DNA from: Cytophagaceae bacterium
GTDB lineage: Bacteria; Bacteroidota; Bacteroidia; Cytophagales; Spirosomataceae
DNA: 64,000 nucleotides
Reading direction: 5' to 3'
Assembly: GCA_027486845.1 (NCBI GenBank)
Contig: JAIXOL010000024.1
Location: 1-64,000, forward strand
Part shown: positions 42,659 to 52,046 of the stretch, piece by piece
How the letters are laid out: each line of letters starts with the position of its first letter
Position numbering within the stretch: the stretch's first letter is position 1
The notes under the pieces: model-generated
What the model saw: the letters and a program-made list of their open reading frames with translations, nothing else
Databases searched by the model: none
What the model was told of the DNA's origin: nothing
Translations under genes and position numbers: made by a program

Positions 42659-45298
42659 ATGAAAAGAACCACTACCTTATTTTTGTTAGTATGTAGTTTT
42701 GTTGTAGGGGCACAATCCATTTCCGAAAGTATCCCGACATTAAACGAATCGAAGAATTTATTTCAACATGAACAAAAATTCAGAGATTGGCTCTTCCAAC
42801 AACCCAAAGAAACTCGTGGGTGGAAATGGATGGCTCGATACGAACATGAACTTCTCCGCAGAATAGATACTTCTGGTACTATGCCTTCAAGTGAGTTTTT
42901 ACTTTCCACCAATAAGAACATTGAAAATCTTAGAAAAAATAGCGAAAATACACGTCAAAACGCCTCAGCATGGGTTCCAGTTGGCCCTTATGGAAGTGCT
43001 GATTTATTTGGTATTGGTAGAGTAAACTGCATAGCCTTTCACCCTAAAGACAGCTTAACTTTTTATTTAGGTTTTGGACAAGGAGGCATTTGGAAAACTA
43101 CAAATGGTGGAGAATCATACAGCCCAATTGGAGATAATCTACCTATATTAAGAATAAGCGGCATCACACTAGACCCCAATAATCCTGAAATCATATATAT
43201 TTCATTGGCCGACTTTGCTTATATCGGCTATGACCTCTACACAGCAGATCGTAAACGAAATACTTATTACGGAATCGGGGTTTGGAAAAGTAACAATGGG
43301 GGTAAAACTTGGCAACAAACAGGCCTTAAAAATCAACTTTCAGAAGGAATTACCTCTATAACTCGTACGATTTGGGTAAACCCAAAAAACTCCAAAGAAG
43401 TCGTTGTTGTAGGTACAAAAGGTATTTTTAAATCATTTGATGGTGGAGATACTTGGTCGAATAAAGTTTTAGATAAAATGACCTCAGCTCTAATTCAGCA
43501 TCCTACCAATGCTAATATTCTTTTTGCGGCTTCAGTTTATGTGGCCACTACAAAGCAAGGAGAAGCAGGAATTTGGAAATCAGAAGATGCAGGTAATACG
43601 TGGAGATATTTGATAACAGGTATCGGAAAAACGACTGTGCAACGCGTAGAAATGGCGATTTCTCTAAGTAATCCAAACTTAATTTATGCAGTTAGTTGCG
43701 ATAATAACAATGGTTTTGAAGGCTTCTACAAAAGTGCTGATAATGGCGAAACTTGGCAAAAATCAGCCTTCAGAGGTAATTTATTATCAACCACATATTC
43801 GGCTACAGGTGGACAAGGCTTTTATGATTTATGTATTTTAGTTCATCCAACCAAACCTCAGACGGTCTATGTTGGAGGCTTGGTTTTGAATGAAACAACC
43901 GATGGTGGGGCTTCGTGGCGACAAGCGACTGGCTATACAACAATTCATCCCGACCAACATTCCTTTGGGTATAATCCACTCAATAAGACAATTTATTTAT
44001 GTAACGATGGTGGCGTTTATACTACCAAAGAAATTATTGCAAGTACGATTACTAATCTTTCGTGGAAATTCATCTCAAAAGGCGTAAATGCAACTTCATG
44101 TTATCGTTTAGGTCTTTCTCAAGATGGCTCAAAGATTCTGACTGGAGCTCAGGATAATAATATGTTTTTAACACTGGATAACAAGCCTTGGTCGAATGAG
44201 TTTGGCGGCGATGGAATGGAAGGTGCTTTGAGTAAAAACTATGTCTATGGTTCTTCACAATACGGCTTTATATCTTTTTTCAGCCTAAATGATGCAAAAA
44301 AACAACAAATACCCGTTTTTCCTCCTTCTAACAATAATGATACAGGCGAGTGGACTACCCCATTTGTTATTAATGAAAAGAGTAATCAAATAATTATTGC
44401 TGGAGGGAATATACATAAAATGGAGGTAGCACAAGATAGAAGTAAACTCAATACTATCTCAAACTTTAAGGTTTACGGCACTACTCGGTATCCGCAAGTA
44501 TCAACAGCTTTGGCAGTTCCGAAATCTGATGCAAATACCATTTACATTGCAAAGAAATCTACTCCATTGCTCAAACAATCATCTGAGCTATGGCGTACAG
44601 TCAATAATGGTAAATTTTGGGAAAATATTACAAATGATATTTATAAAGATTCTTACGTAACCTATCTCACAGTTGACGATAATTTTCCAGACCGTGTTTG
44701 GGCAACTTTGAGTAATTTTGATGAAGGCAAAAAAGTATTTTATTCAAGTAATGGTGGAAAAAATTGGGAAAATATCAGTTATAATCTACCCAATCTTCCT
44801 GCAAATACTATTGTATATCAGTCTGATAACGAAACCGATATTTTATATATAGGTATGGATATTGGCGTATATTATCTAGTGGAAGGCACAAAAGAATGGA
44901 AACCGCTCATAACCAATCTTCCAAATGTAATTATTCATGAACTTGAAATAAATCAGACCACTAAGAAACTTTACGCAGCCACTTTTGGTAGAGGAATTTG
45001 GATGGCCGACTTACTTTCAGAAAAATCTCCACAATCAGATGACTTCTATGGAATGGAGGCCTCTTTGTATCCAAACCCTATAAATGGTACATCATTTAAT
45101 CTAAAAACCAATTATAATAATATCGAAAAGATTCAAGTAATTGATATTTTGGGAAGAGTACGCTTCGAAGAATTGCTACAAACAAAAGCCTTAAAATTTG
45201 GAAAACAGTTTGAAGTAAATAAACTCAATTCAGGGCTTTATTTTATTAGATTAGTATCTGGTAATTTAAGCAAAATTATGAAGATGGTGGTTAACTAA
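42659..45298 (+). CDS. T9SS-exported beta-propeller (BNR/VPS10-like) protein
   Basis: This 879-residue protein has a signal peptide ending VVGAQ. Many BNR/Asp-box motifs (S-x-D/N-x-G-x-T-W: KSNNGGKTWQ, KSFDGGDTWS, KSEDAGNTWR, KSADNGETWQ, YSSNGGKNWE) form one or more sortilin-like propellers. The C-terminal domain (about 800-879: LYPNPINGTSFNL, IQVIDILGRVRFE, LNSGLYFIRLVSG) is a type A sorting signal of the type IX secretion system. It is therefore predicted to cross the outer membrane and be released or anchored. The function outside the cell is unknown. Confidence 0.88.
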   Translation: MKRTTTLFLLVCSFVVGAQSISESIPTLNESKNLFQHEQKFRDWLFQQPKETRGWKWMARYEHELLRRIDTSGTMPSSEFLLSTNKNIENLRKNSENTRQNASAWVPVGPYGSADLFGIGRVNCIAFHPKDSLTFYLGFGQGGIWKTTNGGESYSPIGDNLPILRISGITLDPNNPEIIYISLADFAYIGYDLYTADRKRNTYYGIGVWKSNNGGKTWQQTGLKNQLSEGITSITRTIWVNPKNSKEVVVVGTKGIFKSFDGGDTWSNKVLDKMTSALIQHPTNANILFAASVYVATTKQGEAGIWKSEDAGNTWRYLITGIGKTTVQRVEMAISLSNPNLIYAVSCDNNNGFEGFYKSADNGETWQKSAFRGNLLSTTYSATGGQGFYDLCILVHPTKPQTVYVGGLVLNETTDGGASWRQATGYTTIHPDQHSFGYNPLNKTIYLCNDGGVYTTKEIIASTITNLSWKFISKGVNATSCYRLGLSQDGSKILTGAQDNNMFLTLDNKPWSNEFGGDGMEGALSKNYVYGSSQYGFISFFSLNDAKKQQIPVFPPSNNNDTGEWTTPFVINEKSNQIIIAGGNIHKMEVAQDRSKLNTISNFKVYGTTRYPQVSTALAVPKSDANTIYIAKKSTPLLKQSSELWRTVNNGKFWENITNDIYKDSYVTYLTVDDNFPDRVWATLSNFDEGKKVFYSSNGGKNWENISYNLPNLPANTIVYQSDNETDILYIGMDIGVYYLVEGTKEWKPLITNLPNVIIHELEINQTTKKLYAATFGRGIWMADLLSEKSPQSDDFYGMEASLYPNPINGTSFNLKTNYNNIEKIQVIDILGRVRFEELLQTKALKFGKQFEVNKLNSGLYFIRLVSGNLSKIMKMVVN

Positions 45299-45394
45299 AA
45301 CACAAATAGCTGCTTTCGTTAATATAAATACTATATTTCTCAATTTGGCATTGATATTGTAGTTTGATTGCAAAACTTTTTAAACTACAAAATT

Positions 45395-45579
45395 ATGCAA
45401 GAATTCATTCAAATTTCGACCGAATACATCGAACAAGTACTTGAAAAAACCTCAGGTGTAAGACCTAATGTTCAAGATGAATGTTTTATCTTCGCACATC
45501 ATTAAGCTATCTCAGAGAAGGTATGAGTGTAGAAGAAGCAACTGATTTAGCCACGATTGATTATCTTATGGCATGTTAA
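45395..45579 (+). other. Two overlapping tiny reading frames, possible relic
   Basis: An ATG at 45395 opens 36 codons (MQEFIQISTEYIEQVLEKTS...) to 45505. A second frame starts with ATG at 45481 (right after a TGA in that frame) and gives MFYLRTSLSYLREGMSVEEA... for 32 codons to 45579. They could be a small operon or one gene broken by a frameshift. Neither is recognised. The rest of this intergenic region (45580-45783) holds an imperfect hairpin around TTATATCCAA/TTGGATATAA (45650-45705) and nothing else. Confidence 0.3.
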
Positions 45580-45783
45580 TTTTATAAAATACGATTCGTA
45601 TTATGCTTTCAAGGAGTAAAAACTGAGAGGTAGCATTAGAAAGGAAGGATTATATCCAACACAAAAATTCAAAATAAATCTTGATTTGTTGTATTGGATA
45701 TAACACTAAATTTACCATTCAAACATTGATTTCAGAGTAATTAGAAATTAACATTTACCTTCAAAGAATTTTTATAGAATAAT

Positions 45784-46272
45784 TTATAAAAGTTCTTTAC
45801 GTTTCAAAATTGACTCAAATAACTTCAAATCATGCTCGCTATTGAAAACAGAAAATGGAAAACGTAGAAATTGGCCTTTACCAATAATTAGCAAAAAAGC
45901 ATCGGTCATGCGTTCGGCTGACTGAATACTCTCCCATTTCATGACTCCACCTTCTTTCTGATTGATTTTAACCAGAATCTGGCGGCTATCAATTTCGTAC
46001 ATAAACTTATCAAACATCTGCTTGTTTTGATCCATCTGCGAGGCTGCATAAAACTGTACATACCAAAATAACACATAAAGCCCACCACCAACTACAGACA
46101 CCACCGGAATCCACCAGTTTTTGTATGTTCCAGTAAAATGAAGAACTAAGCCCAATAAAAAAACTGCGGCTGGAATCAACAACCATTTCCATTCAGCAGT
46201 CATATGACGCTTAAAAGAGATACTAACATATTGTTTGGGGTCTAATGCAAATTTTTTAGTTTTTACTATCAT
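45784..46272 (-). CDS. YcxB-like membrane protein
   Basis: This 162-residue protein has two adjacent transmembrane helices (about 29-47 and 53-72) and a C-terminal soluble part (about 95-158). The pattern fits the YcxB-like C-terminal domain: ILVKINQKEGGVMKWESIQS, DAFLLIIGKGQFLRFPFSVF. The function of the family is unknown. The gene stands alone. Confidence 0.72.
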   Translation of the reverse strand: MIVKTKKFALDPKQYVSISFKRHMTAEWKWLLIPAAVFLLGLVLHFTGTYKNWWIPVVSVVGGGLYVLFWYVQFYAASQMDQNKQMFDKFMYEIDSRQILVKINQKEGGVMKWESIQSAERMTDAFLLIIGKGQFLRFPFSVFNSEHDLKLFESILKRKELL

Positions 46273-46393
46273 CTTATTATGTTGTCATTAAGTTTCTAAT
46301 CGTTGCGTCAAAATCGGTCTAGTTTTCGACTCTTACCTTACTATCTCACATGCGATTAGATATTATTTTTCATATGAAAGCACAAAAATAGAA

Positions 46394-46420
46394 AAAGGCT
46401 CTGACAATTATAGAGCCTTT
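46394..46420 (-). terminator. Terminator downstream of the DUF4783 gene
   Basis: AAAGGCTCT (46394-46402) pairs with AGAGCCTTT (46412-46420). On the minus strand it is followed by TTCTATTTTT, which fits the end of the gene whose stop is at 46470. Confidence 0.7.
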
Positions 46421-46469
46421 CCTATTATTTTGTTATAAGCTATGAATAAAATTCGAGAGTAGAGCAATT

Positions 46470-46910
46470 TCATCCCTCTCTGAACTGTATAGTATCAATC
46501 ACATATTTGTTGGCATCAGCACGACGAACCAAGATATAAACCAAAAAATCTTTGTTTCGACTACGATATGTACCTACACTATACCGCAGGTCGGCGTTTG
46601 ATGCTCCCTGATAAACATATTGAAATGCCAAGGGAGGGTTTTTTTGAAAGAAAGTCTTAAAAATCTGCTCTGCCTGCTGAGAAGAAATTTTTCGAAAATC
46701 AATTTTTTCTGAATCTATCACCAATTCAACTTGCTGGTTTAGACAACTTGCTAGCATTCGAGGATTTCCCCCTCTAAACGACATCCTGATTCTATCGGCC
46801 AATTCTTTATCTTCTTTACTTATCTTTGTATCATCATCCTTATTTGGACGAGTAGCACTTATGAGAAAAATAAAAATGATTGCCGACATTAAGTATTTCA
46901 TGGACTTCAT
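46470..46910 (-). CDS. DUF4783 exported protein
   Basis: This protein has about 146 residues from the ATG at 46910 (MKSMKYLMSAIIFIFLISA, a good signal peptide). The mature part RIRMSFRGGNPRMLASCLNQ with VELVIDSEKIDFRKISSQQA and FLVYILVRRADANKYVIDTI matches DUF4783, a cystatin/NTF2-like small domain restricted to Bacteroidota. The function is unknown. It diverges from the phosphoribosyltransferase-gldD pair. Confidence 0.82.
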   Translation of the reverse strand: MKSMKYLMSAIIFIFLISATRPNKDDDTKISKEDKELADRIRMSFRGGNPRMLASCLNQQVELVIDSEKIDFRKISSQQAEQIFKTFFQKNPPLAFQYVYQGASNADLRYSVGTYRSRNKDFLVYILVRRADANKYVIDTIQFREG

Positions 46911-47116
46911 AATCATTAAGTTTTGAGTATCTTTGTTCATTATTAATATTTATAAAAGTCATTCGCATAAACTATGCCAAAAAGCGATTAAACGAATACG
47001 TTTTTTATTTAAATTACTATCTCTGTTAATCGCACTAAAATCTTAAGCAGTAAATTTCTAACCAAACATTTTATATTCACGCTTTGGCTCAAAAGTCACT
47101 GACAAAAGTTTATTTT

Positions 47117-47617
47117 ATGTCGAACCAATTATTGAATAAAACCCAAACTCTTCAAAAAATCCGTAGAATTGCTTATCAAGTATATGAGCAAAATTTTGAG
47201 GAATCTTCTATAATTATAGCAGGCATTAACGGAGAAGGTTATACTTTCGCTGAAATTCTTGTACATGAACTCCGACAAATCTCAGAAATCGATGTGTATA
47301 TCGCAAGAGTATCTTTTGATAAAAAAGCCATCGAACAACCAGAGATAAATATTGAAAGTGAAGTAGATACTTTTCGCAATAAAAACATCGTTCTATGTGA
47401 TGACGTACTGAATACAGGAAAAACTTTGGCCTTTAGTTTACGTCCGTTTCTAAATATTCCTATTAAGAAATTACAGGTTGCGGTAATCGTTGACCGTAAT
47501 CATCCAAATTTCCCAATGGCTGCCGATTACGTTGGATATTCCTTGTCGACAACGCTCAATGAGCATATTCAAGTAGTTTTGAGCGATAAAGAAAAAACAG
47601 GAGTTTACATTTATTAA
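47117..47617 (+). CDS. Phosphoribosyltransferase (PyrR-like)
   Basis: This 166-residue type I phosphoribosyltransferase starts at the ATG at 47117. The PRPP-binding motif IVLCDDVLNTGKTL contains the acidic pair Asp95-Asp96. The N-terminal flexible-loop region (AGINGEGYTFAEILVHEL) and VAVIVDRNHPNFPMAADYVG resemble PyrR/uracil or hypoxanthine transferases. The base substrate cannot be named. The stop is 10 bases from gldD, so the two are cotranscribed, an arrangement seen in other gliding Bacteroidota. Confidence 0.83.
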   Translation: MSNQLLNKTQTLQKIRRIAYQVYEQNFEESSIIIAGINGEGYTFAEILVHELRQISEIDVYIARVSFDKKAIEQPEINIESEVDTFRNKNIVLCDDVLNTGKTLAFSLRPFLNIPIKKLQVAVIVDRNHPNFPMAADYVGYSLSTTLNEHIQVVLSDKEKTGVYIY

Positions 47618-47627
47618 GGACTATTCT

Positions 47628-48224
47628 ATGCATCAAATAAAGGTTGTAAAAGCATTAACGTTAATTATCTTGGGCATTTGGCTCGGAGCTTGCAAAAGTT
47701 CAAATCAAGAATATTCGCCAAAACCTCGTGGCTTCAATCGCATAGATTTGCCTCAACACAGCTATCAAACTTTACCTAACGAACATCCATATTCTTTTGA
47801 ATATTCTAAAGAAGCCATTATACAACTTGATTCTTTCAAAAATGCTGAACCACATTGGATAATTGTTTATTATCCAAAGCTAAACACTCGCATTCAGTTT
47901 ACTTACAAAATAGTAAATAATGACCTAAGTAGACTACAAAATATGATGGGTGATGCAGCAAAATTAGCATTTAACCACGATAAAAAAGCGTACTCCATAA
48001 CTGATAAAATATTAATAACAAAGAGCGGTAAAAAAGCAGTAATCTTTGAATTAGAGGGAGAGGTGCCAAGTCCATATCAGTTTTTTGTAACGGATAGCAC
48101 AAAGCATTATCTTAGAGGTGCAGTATATTTAATGACAGCGACTAAAAACGATTCGCTCAAACCCATAATTGATTATATGAAAATCGATTCTAGACATATT
48201 CTTGAATCGCTTAAATGGCAATAA
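47628..48224 (+). CDS. gldD: Gliding motility lipoprotein GldD
   Basis: This 198-residue lipoprotein has lipobox LGAC (Cys22). The mature start PKPRGFNRIDLPQHSYQTL is the GldD hallmark, followed by CPYSFEY-like (HPYSFEYSKEA) and a long beta/alpha domain ending LKPIIDYMKIDSRHILESLK. GldD is required for gliding and for function of the type IX secretion machinery in Flavobacterium-type species. Here it agrees with the T9SS sorting domain on the protein at 42659. Confidence 0.92.
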   Translation: MHQIKVVKALTLIILGIWLGACKSSNQEYSPKPRGFNRIDLPQHSYQTLPNEHPYSFEYSKEAIIQLDSFKNAEPHWIIVYYPKLNTRIQFTYKIVNNDLSRLQNMMGDAAKLAFNHDKKAYSITDKILITKSGKKAVIFELEGEVPSPYQFFVTDSTKHYLRGAVYLMTATKNDSLKPIIDYMKIDSRHILESLKWQ

Positions 48225-48384
48225 ATTACAATTTGAATCTAATTTTAAATATAAAATTCATGAAATTATCGGTCTTCATGCCGAACAATATGGTAGTTGA
48301 TTGATGCGTACAAGCCTTTAATAATGCTACAAAAACGACTTTAGCATTTGCTATGATTATTCCGTTTACGTAAGCAAACTCACC

Positions 48385-48560
48385 TTAAGTTTTCAATTTC
48401 GAAAAATTAGCATTCGTTATATCAATTGTACCAGATGTGCTTTTAGTGATCCTTGAAGACACGCCACTTGTTTCTCCGCCATTTGTTACTCCACTTGTAT
48501 TTCCAATAATTGGAGCAGTTTTGGAATCCTATTTTGAACAATACGTTAGCCCTGTACCCA
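48385..48560 (-). pseudogene. Decayed 3' end of a repetitive protein gene
   Basis: On the minus strand 48550-48385 reads KTAPIIGNTSGVTNGGETSG then VSSRITKSTSGTIDITNANF ending in TAA. It is Gly/Thr/Ser-rich and resembles the tail-fibre-like protein at the left edge. Upstream codons are interrupted by stops, so only the last ~60 residues survive. The remaining bases of 48225-48839 hold no recognisable feature. Confidence 0.35.
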
Positions 48561-48839
48561 AACACTAAAATGATATCAAAGCTGCACTGCTCAATCCAAG
48601 TTGCTTTAAGAACCATCCTCAATTTAATTGTGATGTTTCCATAATATAAAGATGATTTTAGGGTAAAATATAAACTTGGGTAGAACAATAGATTTATATT
48701 CCGAAATGTTCATTATGAACAGTTTTTCTTTGTTTATTTTGAGTTACTAGAATAAATCAAGAAAATTGAAGTGTACAGAAAAAATAGTCTAAGGTTTGTT
48801 TGTAATGCAGTATACAAGAAAGTATCTCATATAAAAACA

Positions 48840-48872
48840 AAACGCCCGATAGTAAATTACTAACGGGCGTTT
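48840..48872 (-). terminator. Terminator of the first tRNA-Glu gene
   Basis: AAACGCCCG (48840-48848) and CGGGCGTTT (48864-48872) pair perfectly. On the minus strand they are followed by TGTTTTTATATG, just downstream of the tRNA. Confidence 0.85.
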
Positions 48873-48898
48873 ATGATTTTTTAATCGCAGCGACTTCG

Positions 48899-48970
48899 TG
48901 ACCCTACGGGGAATCGAACCCCGGTTTAATCCGTGAAAGGGACTTGTCCTAACCGCTAGACGATAGGGCC
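48899..48970 (-). tRNA. tRNA-Glu (anticodon TTC), copy 1
   Basis: The 72-base sequence on the minus strand folds as a tRNA. Its acceptor stem is GGCCCTA/TAGGGTC, the D-arm contains GTCTAGCGGTTAGGAC, the anticodon loop is CTTTCAC with anticodon TTC, and the T-arm is CCGGGGTTCGATTCCCCG. CCA is not encoded. The sequence is identical to copy 2. Confidence 0.97.
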
Positions 48971-49010
48971 GACTGGTTCCATTTATCGTCTGCGATTTAA
49001 AATCGTAGTG

Positions 49011-49041
49011 CAAAAGTACAATAAAAATTTCAAACTACAAT
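49011..49041 (-). promoter_or_regulatory. Promoter of tRNA-Glu copy 1
   Basis: On the minus strand ATTG, 19 bases, then TACTTTTG (CAAAAGTA at 49011-49018 on the plus strand) matches the Bacteroidota primary-sigma promoter. The same arrangement precedes copy 2. Confidence 0.8.
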
Positions 49042-49076
49042 AGCTTAAAATACTATACCCCTGCATAAAAAGCAAA

Positions 49077-49105
49077 ATGCCTAATAATCGGTGATTATTA
49101 GGCAT
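49077..49105 (-). terminator. Terminator of the second tRNA-Glu gene
   Basis: ATGCCTAATAATC (49077-49089) pairs with GATTATTAGGCAT (49093-49105). On the minus strand it is followed by TTTTGCTTTTTATG. Confidence 0.85.
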
Positions 49106-49132
49106 AAAATTCATCAAATCGCAGCGATTTCG

Positions 49133-49204
49133 TGACCCTACGGGGAATCGAACCCCGGTTTAATCCGTGAAAGGGACTTGTCCTAACCGCTAGACGATAG
49201 GGCC
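49133..49204 (-). tRNA. tRNA-Glu (anticodon TTC), copy 2
   Basis: This is a 72-base cloverleaf identical to copy 1 over its full length, with anticodon TTC in the loop CTTTCAC and acceptor GGCCCTA/TAGGGTC. It is separated from copy 1 by its own terminator and by the promoter of copy 1. Confidence 0.97.
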
Positions 49205-49244
49205 GGCTGGTTCCATTTATCGTCTGCGTAAGCGAATTGTGGTG

Positions 49245-49275
49245 CAAAAGTACTGCAAAAAATTTAATGCACAAT
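49245..49275 (-). promoter_or_regulatory. Promoter of tRNA-Glu copy 2
   Basis: On the minus strand ATTG (49275-49272), 19 bases, then TACTTTTG (49252-49245). This exact spacing equals that before copy 1 and fits the Bacteroidota consensus. Confidence 0.8.
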
Positions 49276-49468
49276 AGTCCATTCCAAAAAAAAAACAAAA
49301 TACCAAAAGTTCTTACTTACATTATATCAAAAATAAGAAATATTACATTTTAAGACAAAAAAAGAAAATATTTTCAATTTTACCGAAATACTTTGTCTGA
49401 GTTTCGTAAATCCCCCTTCTCTTATCTATCTTTGAAAAAACTTAACACTTCAAAACATTCAGCGTCAA

Positions 49469-51964
49469 ATGAGAAAGATTTCTTATTGTTTTTTCTTTAT
49501 CTTCAGTTTTTTAAATTTATCGGCTCAAACCACAAAAACTCCCGACGAATTTCTGGGGTATAAGCTCGGTACAAAATTTAGCTTCCATCATAGGATAGTT
49601 GATTATGTGCGTCATGTAGCTGCACAAAACCCAAACCAAGTAAAAACTATTGATTATGGCATGACCTTTGAAGGTCGCCCACTTATGGTTGCTATCATTG
49701 CTTCTCCCGAAAATTTGGCTAAAATTGAAGAGATTCGCACTAACAACTTAAAAAGTATCGGCCTCATGGAAGGTAAGCCAACAGGCAAAGTACCTGCAAT
49801 TGCATGGTTAAGCTATAATGTGCATGGCAACGAAGCTGTTAGTTCAGAAGCCGTTCTAAAAGTTTTGTATGAACTTCTCAATAAAAATAATGCAACCACA
49901 CAAAATGTATTAAAAAATACGGTAGTAATCCTCGACCCGTGTATCAATCCTGATGGACGTGACCGTTATGCTCAATGGTACAACCGTGTAGCTAATCAAG
50001 GCGGAAACGCTGCTCCATTTGCCATCGAACATAATGAACCTTGGCCAGGAGGGCGTTTTTCTCATTATATATTCGACCCAAATCGTGATTGGGCTTGGCA
50101 AACGCAAGAAATTACGCAACAACGTGTAAAGCTTTACAACCAATGGATGCCACACCTTCACGCCGATTTCCACGAAATGGGATATAATACACCCTACTAT
50201 TTTCCACCATCAGCTAAACCTTATCATGAAGATTTGAGCAAATGGCAGCGTGAGTTTCAACAAACTTTAGGTGAATTCAATAAAAAATATTTTGATAAAA
50301 ATTACTGGCTATATTTCTCTAAAGAAAATTACGATTTACTTTATCCAAGCTATGGCGATACTTATCCTTCCTACAATGGTGCTATCGGTATGACTTATGA
50401 GCAAGGTGGCGGCGGTCGTGCTGGTTTGGCAATAGCCAAAGACGACGGTGATACGCTTACACTTACACAACGTATTTCACATCATTTTGCCACAAGTATG
50501 GGTTCGTTAGAGGCAATTTCAAGCCGTGCTGATAAAACTGTTGAGGAATTTACAAAGTTTTTTACTGATAAAACTGCTAATGGCTATGGCACTTACAAAT
50601 CATTTGTGATGAAAACAAAAGGCGATGAAGCCAAGATTCAAGCCCTAACGAGCCTTTTAGATAAACTACAAATCAATTATGGTTTTGCGGCAAAAGAATC
50701 TACATTAACAGGTTTTGGTTATCAAAGTTTAAAGGATGAAAGTTTCAAAGTAGAAGCTAACGACCTAATTATTAGCACTTTTCAACCAAAAGGAACGTTT
50801 GTAAAGATTTTATTTGAACCAAAAACAGCTTTAGAAGATTCAGTAACTTATGACCTTACCTCTTGGTCATTGGCCTATGCTTATGGATTAAAAGCGTTCG
50901 CAGCCAAAGAAAAGTTGGCAATGGGCAAACCACAATTGACAACTACAAAAACTGCCATTATCGACGGGAAGCCTTATGCTTATGTAGCTACCTGGAAATC
51001 ATTTGAAGATGTGAAATTTTTATCAAAAATTTTGGCTGCTGGAATTAAAGTAAGATTTAATGAAAATCCGTTTGAAACTGATGGTAGAAAATTTGATGCA
51101 GGCTCATTGATTATTACTCGAACCAACAACGAACGTATGGGCGATAAATTTGACAAGACAATTCAAGCCGCCGCTCAGGAATTCAACATCAATCTTTTAG
51201 GAACAGCATCTGGAATGGTTTTGAGTGGAAATGATTTCGGTTCAGGTTCGGTCAATGTACTAAAAAATCCAAGAGTTGCTTTGATTGCTGGTGAAGGTGT
51301 AGTTTCTACGGCCTTTGGCGAGGTTTGGCATTTCTTTGAGCAGCAAATAAAATATCCGATTACGGTAATTGAAGGAAGTTCATTTTCAAAAGTTCCGCTT
51401 GACCAACTTGATGTTATTGTTTTGGCTGATGGCAGTTATGAAAAAATATTTGGTAATGGTGATGCACTAAAAAAATGGATTCAAGGTGGAGGAAAAGTGA
51501 TAGCCCTCGAAGGAGCAACTACTTATTTTGCCGATAAAGATGGTTTTGCATTGAAACATAAAAAAGATACCACGGCAAGCGATAAAGCTGAACTTAAAAC
51601 TTATGGTACACGTGAGCGTGAAGGTATCATGGAGCAAATTCCAGGGGCAATTTTCAAGGTAGAGATTGATAAAACGCATCCGCTTGGCTATGGCACTGAA
51701 GGGATTTATTACTCATTGGTGCGTGATGTTTATGCTTATGATTATTTGAAAGATGGCTGGAATGTAGGTTATATTAAAGAAAATAATCATGTGACTGGTT
51801 TTGCGGGAAAAATTGCGAAAGAAAAAATGAAAAATACACTAACTTTAGGTGTGCAAGAAATTGGACGTGGAAAAATTGTTTATATGGCTGACTCTCCTCT
51901 ATTCAGAGGTTTTTGGTATGCTGGTAAATTGATTTTTGGAAATGCACTTTTTACTGTAAATTAG
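49469..51964 (+). CDS. Secreted M14 zinc carboxypeptidase
   Basis: This 831-residue exported peptidase has a signal peptide ending LNLSAQ. The M14 domain (about 30-370) has the zinc motif NVHGNE (His119, Glu122), the LDPCINPDGRDRY segment typical of the family, and a second His in HLHADFHEMGYNTPYYFPP. The remaining 450 residues contain a Rossmann-like domain (VALIAGEGVVSTAFGEVWHF, VIVLADGSYEKIF, GGGKVIALEG) common in large Bacteroidota M14 proteins. It trims peptides in the periplasm. Confidence 0.9.
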   Translation: MRKISYCFFFIFSFLNLSAQTTKTPDEFLGYKLGTKFSFHHRIVDYVRHVAAQNPNQVKTIDYGMTFEGRPLMVAIIASPENLAKIEEIRTNNLKSIGLMEGKPTGKVPAIAWLSYNVHGNEAVSSEAVLKVLYELLNKNNATTQNVLKNTVVILDPCINPDGRDRYAQWYNRVANQGGNAAPFAIEHNEPWPGGRFSHYIFDPNRDWAWQTQEITQQRVKLYNQWMPHLHADFHEMGYNTPYYFPPSAKPYHEDLSKWQREFQQTLGEFNKKYFDKNYWLYFSKENYDLLYPSYGDTYPSYNGAIGMTYEQGGGGRAGLAIAKDDGDTLTLTQRISHHFATSMGSLEAISSRADKTVEEFTKFFTDKTANGYGTYKSFVMKTKGDEAKIQALTSLLDKLQINYGFAAKESTLTGFGYQSLKDESFKVEANDLIISTFQPKGTFVKILFEPKTALEDSVTYDLTSWSLAYAYGLKAFAAKEKLAMGKPQLTTTKTAIIDGKPYAYVATWKSFEDVKFLSKILAAGIKVRFNENPFETDGRKFDAGSLIITRTNNERMGDKFDKTIQAAAQEFNINLLGTASGMVLSGNDFGSGSVNVLKNPRVALIAGEGVVSTAFGEVWHFFEQQIKYPITVIEGSSFSKVPLDQLDVIVLADGSYEKIFGNGDALKKWIQGGGKVIALEGATTYFADKDGFALKHKKDTTASDKAELKTYGTREREGIMEQIPGAIFKVEIDKTHPLGYGTEGIYYSLVRDVYAYDYLKDGWNVGYIKENNHVTGFAGKIAKEKMKNTLTLGVQEIGRGKIVYMADSPLFRGFWYAGKLIFGNALFTVN

Positions 51965-52040
51965 ATACGGGATTCGAGATACGAGATGAAAAAACTCATT
52001 TCTTGTATCTTGAATCTCCTATCTCACTTCTCAAATCTAT
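51965..52040. repeat. Imperfect hairpin built of GAGATACGAG-like words
   Basis: GGGATTCGAGATACGAGATGA (about 51969-51989) is answered by TCATTTCTTGTATCTTGAAT and ATCTC (about 51995-52020). It is an imperfect stem directly after the M14 stop, of the same word-like style as the elements at 4950, 22148 and 35734. Confidence 0.5.
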
Positions 52041-52046
52041 AAAACT

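Larger units (their letters stand above)
48883..49228. repeat. Tandem duplication carrying tRNA-Glu
   Basis: The 112-base blocks 48883-48994 and 49117-49228 are offset by 234 bases and differ at only two positions, both outside the mature tRNA. The promoters are also offset by exactly 234, so the unit was duplicated with its promoter; the spacer carrying the terminator has since diverged. Confidence 0.9.
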
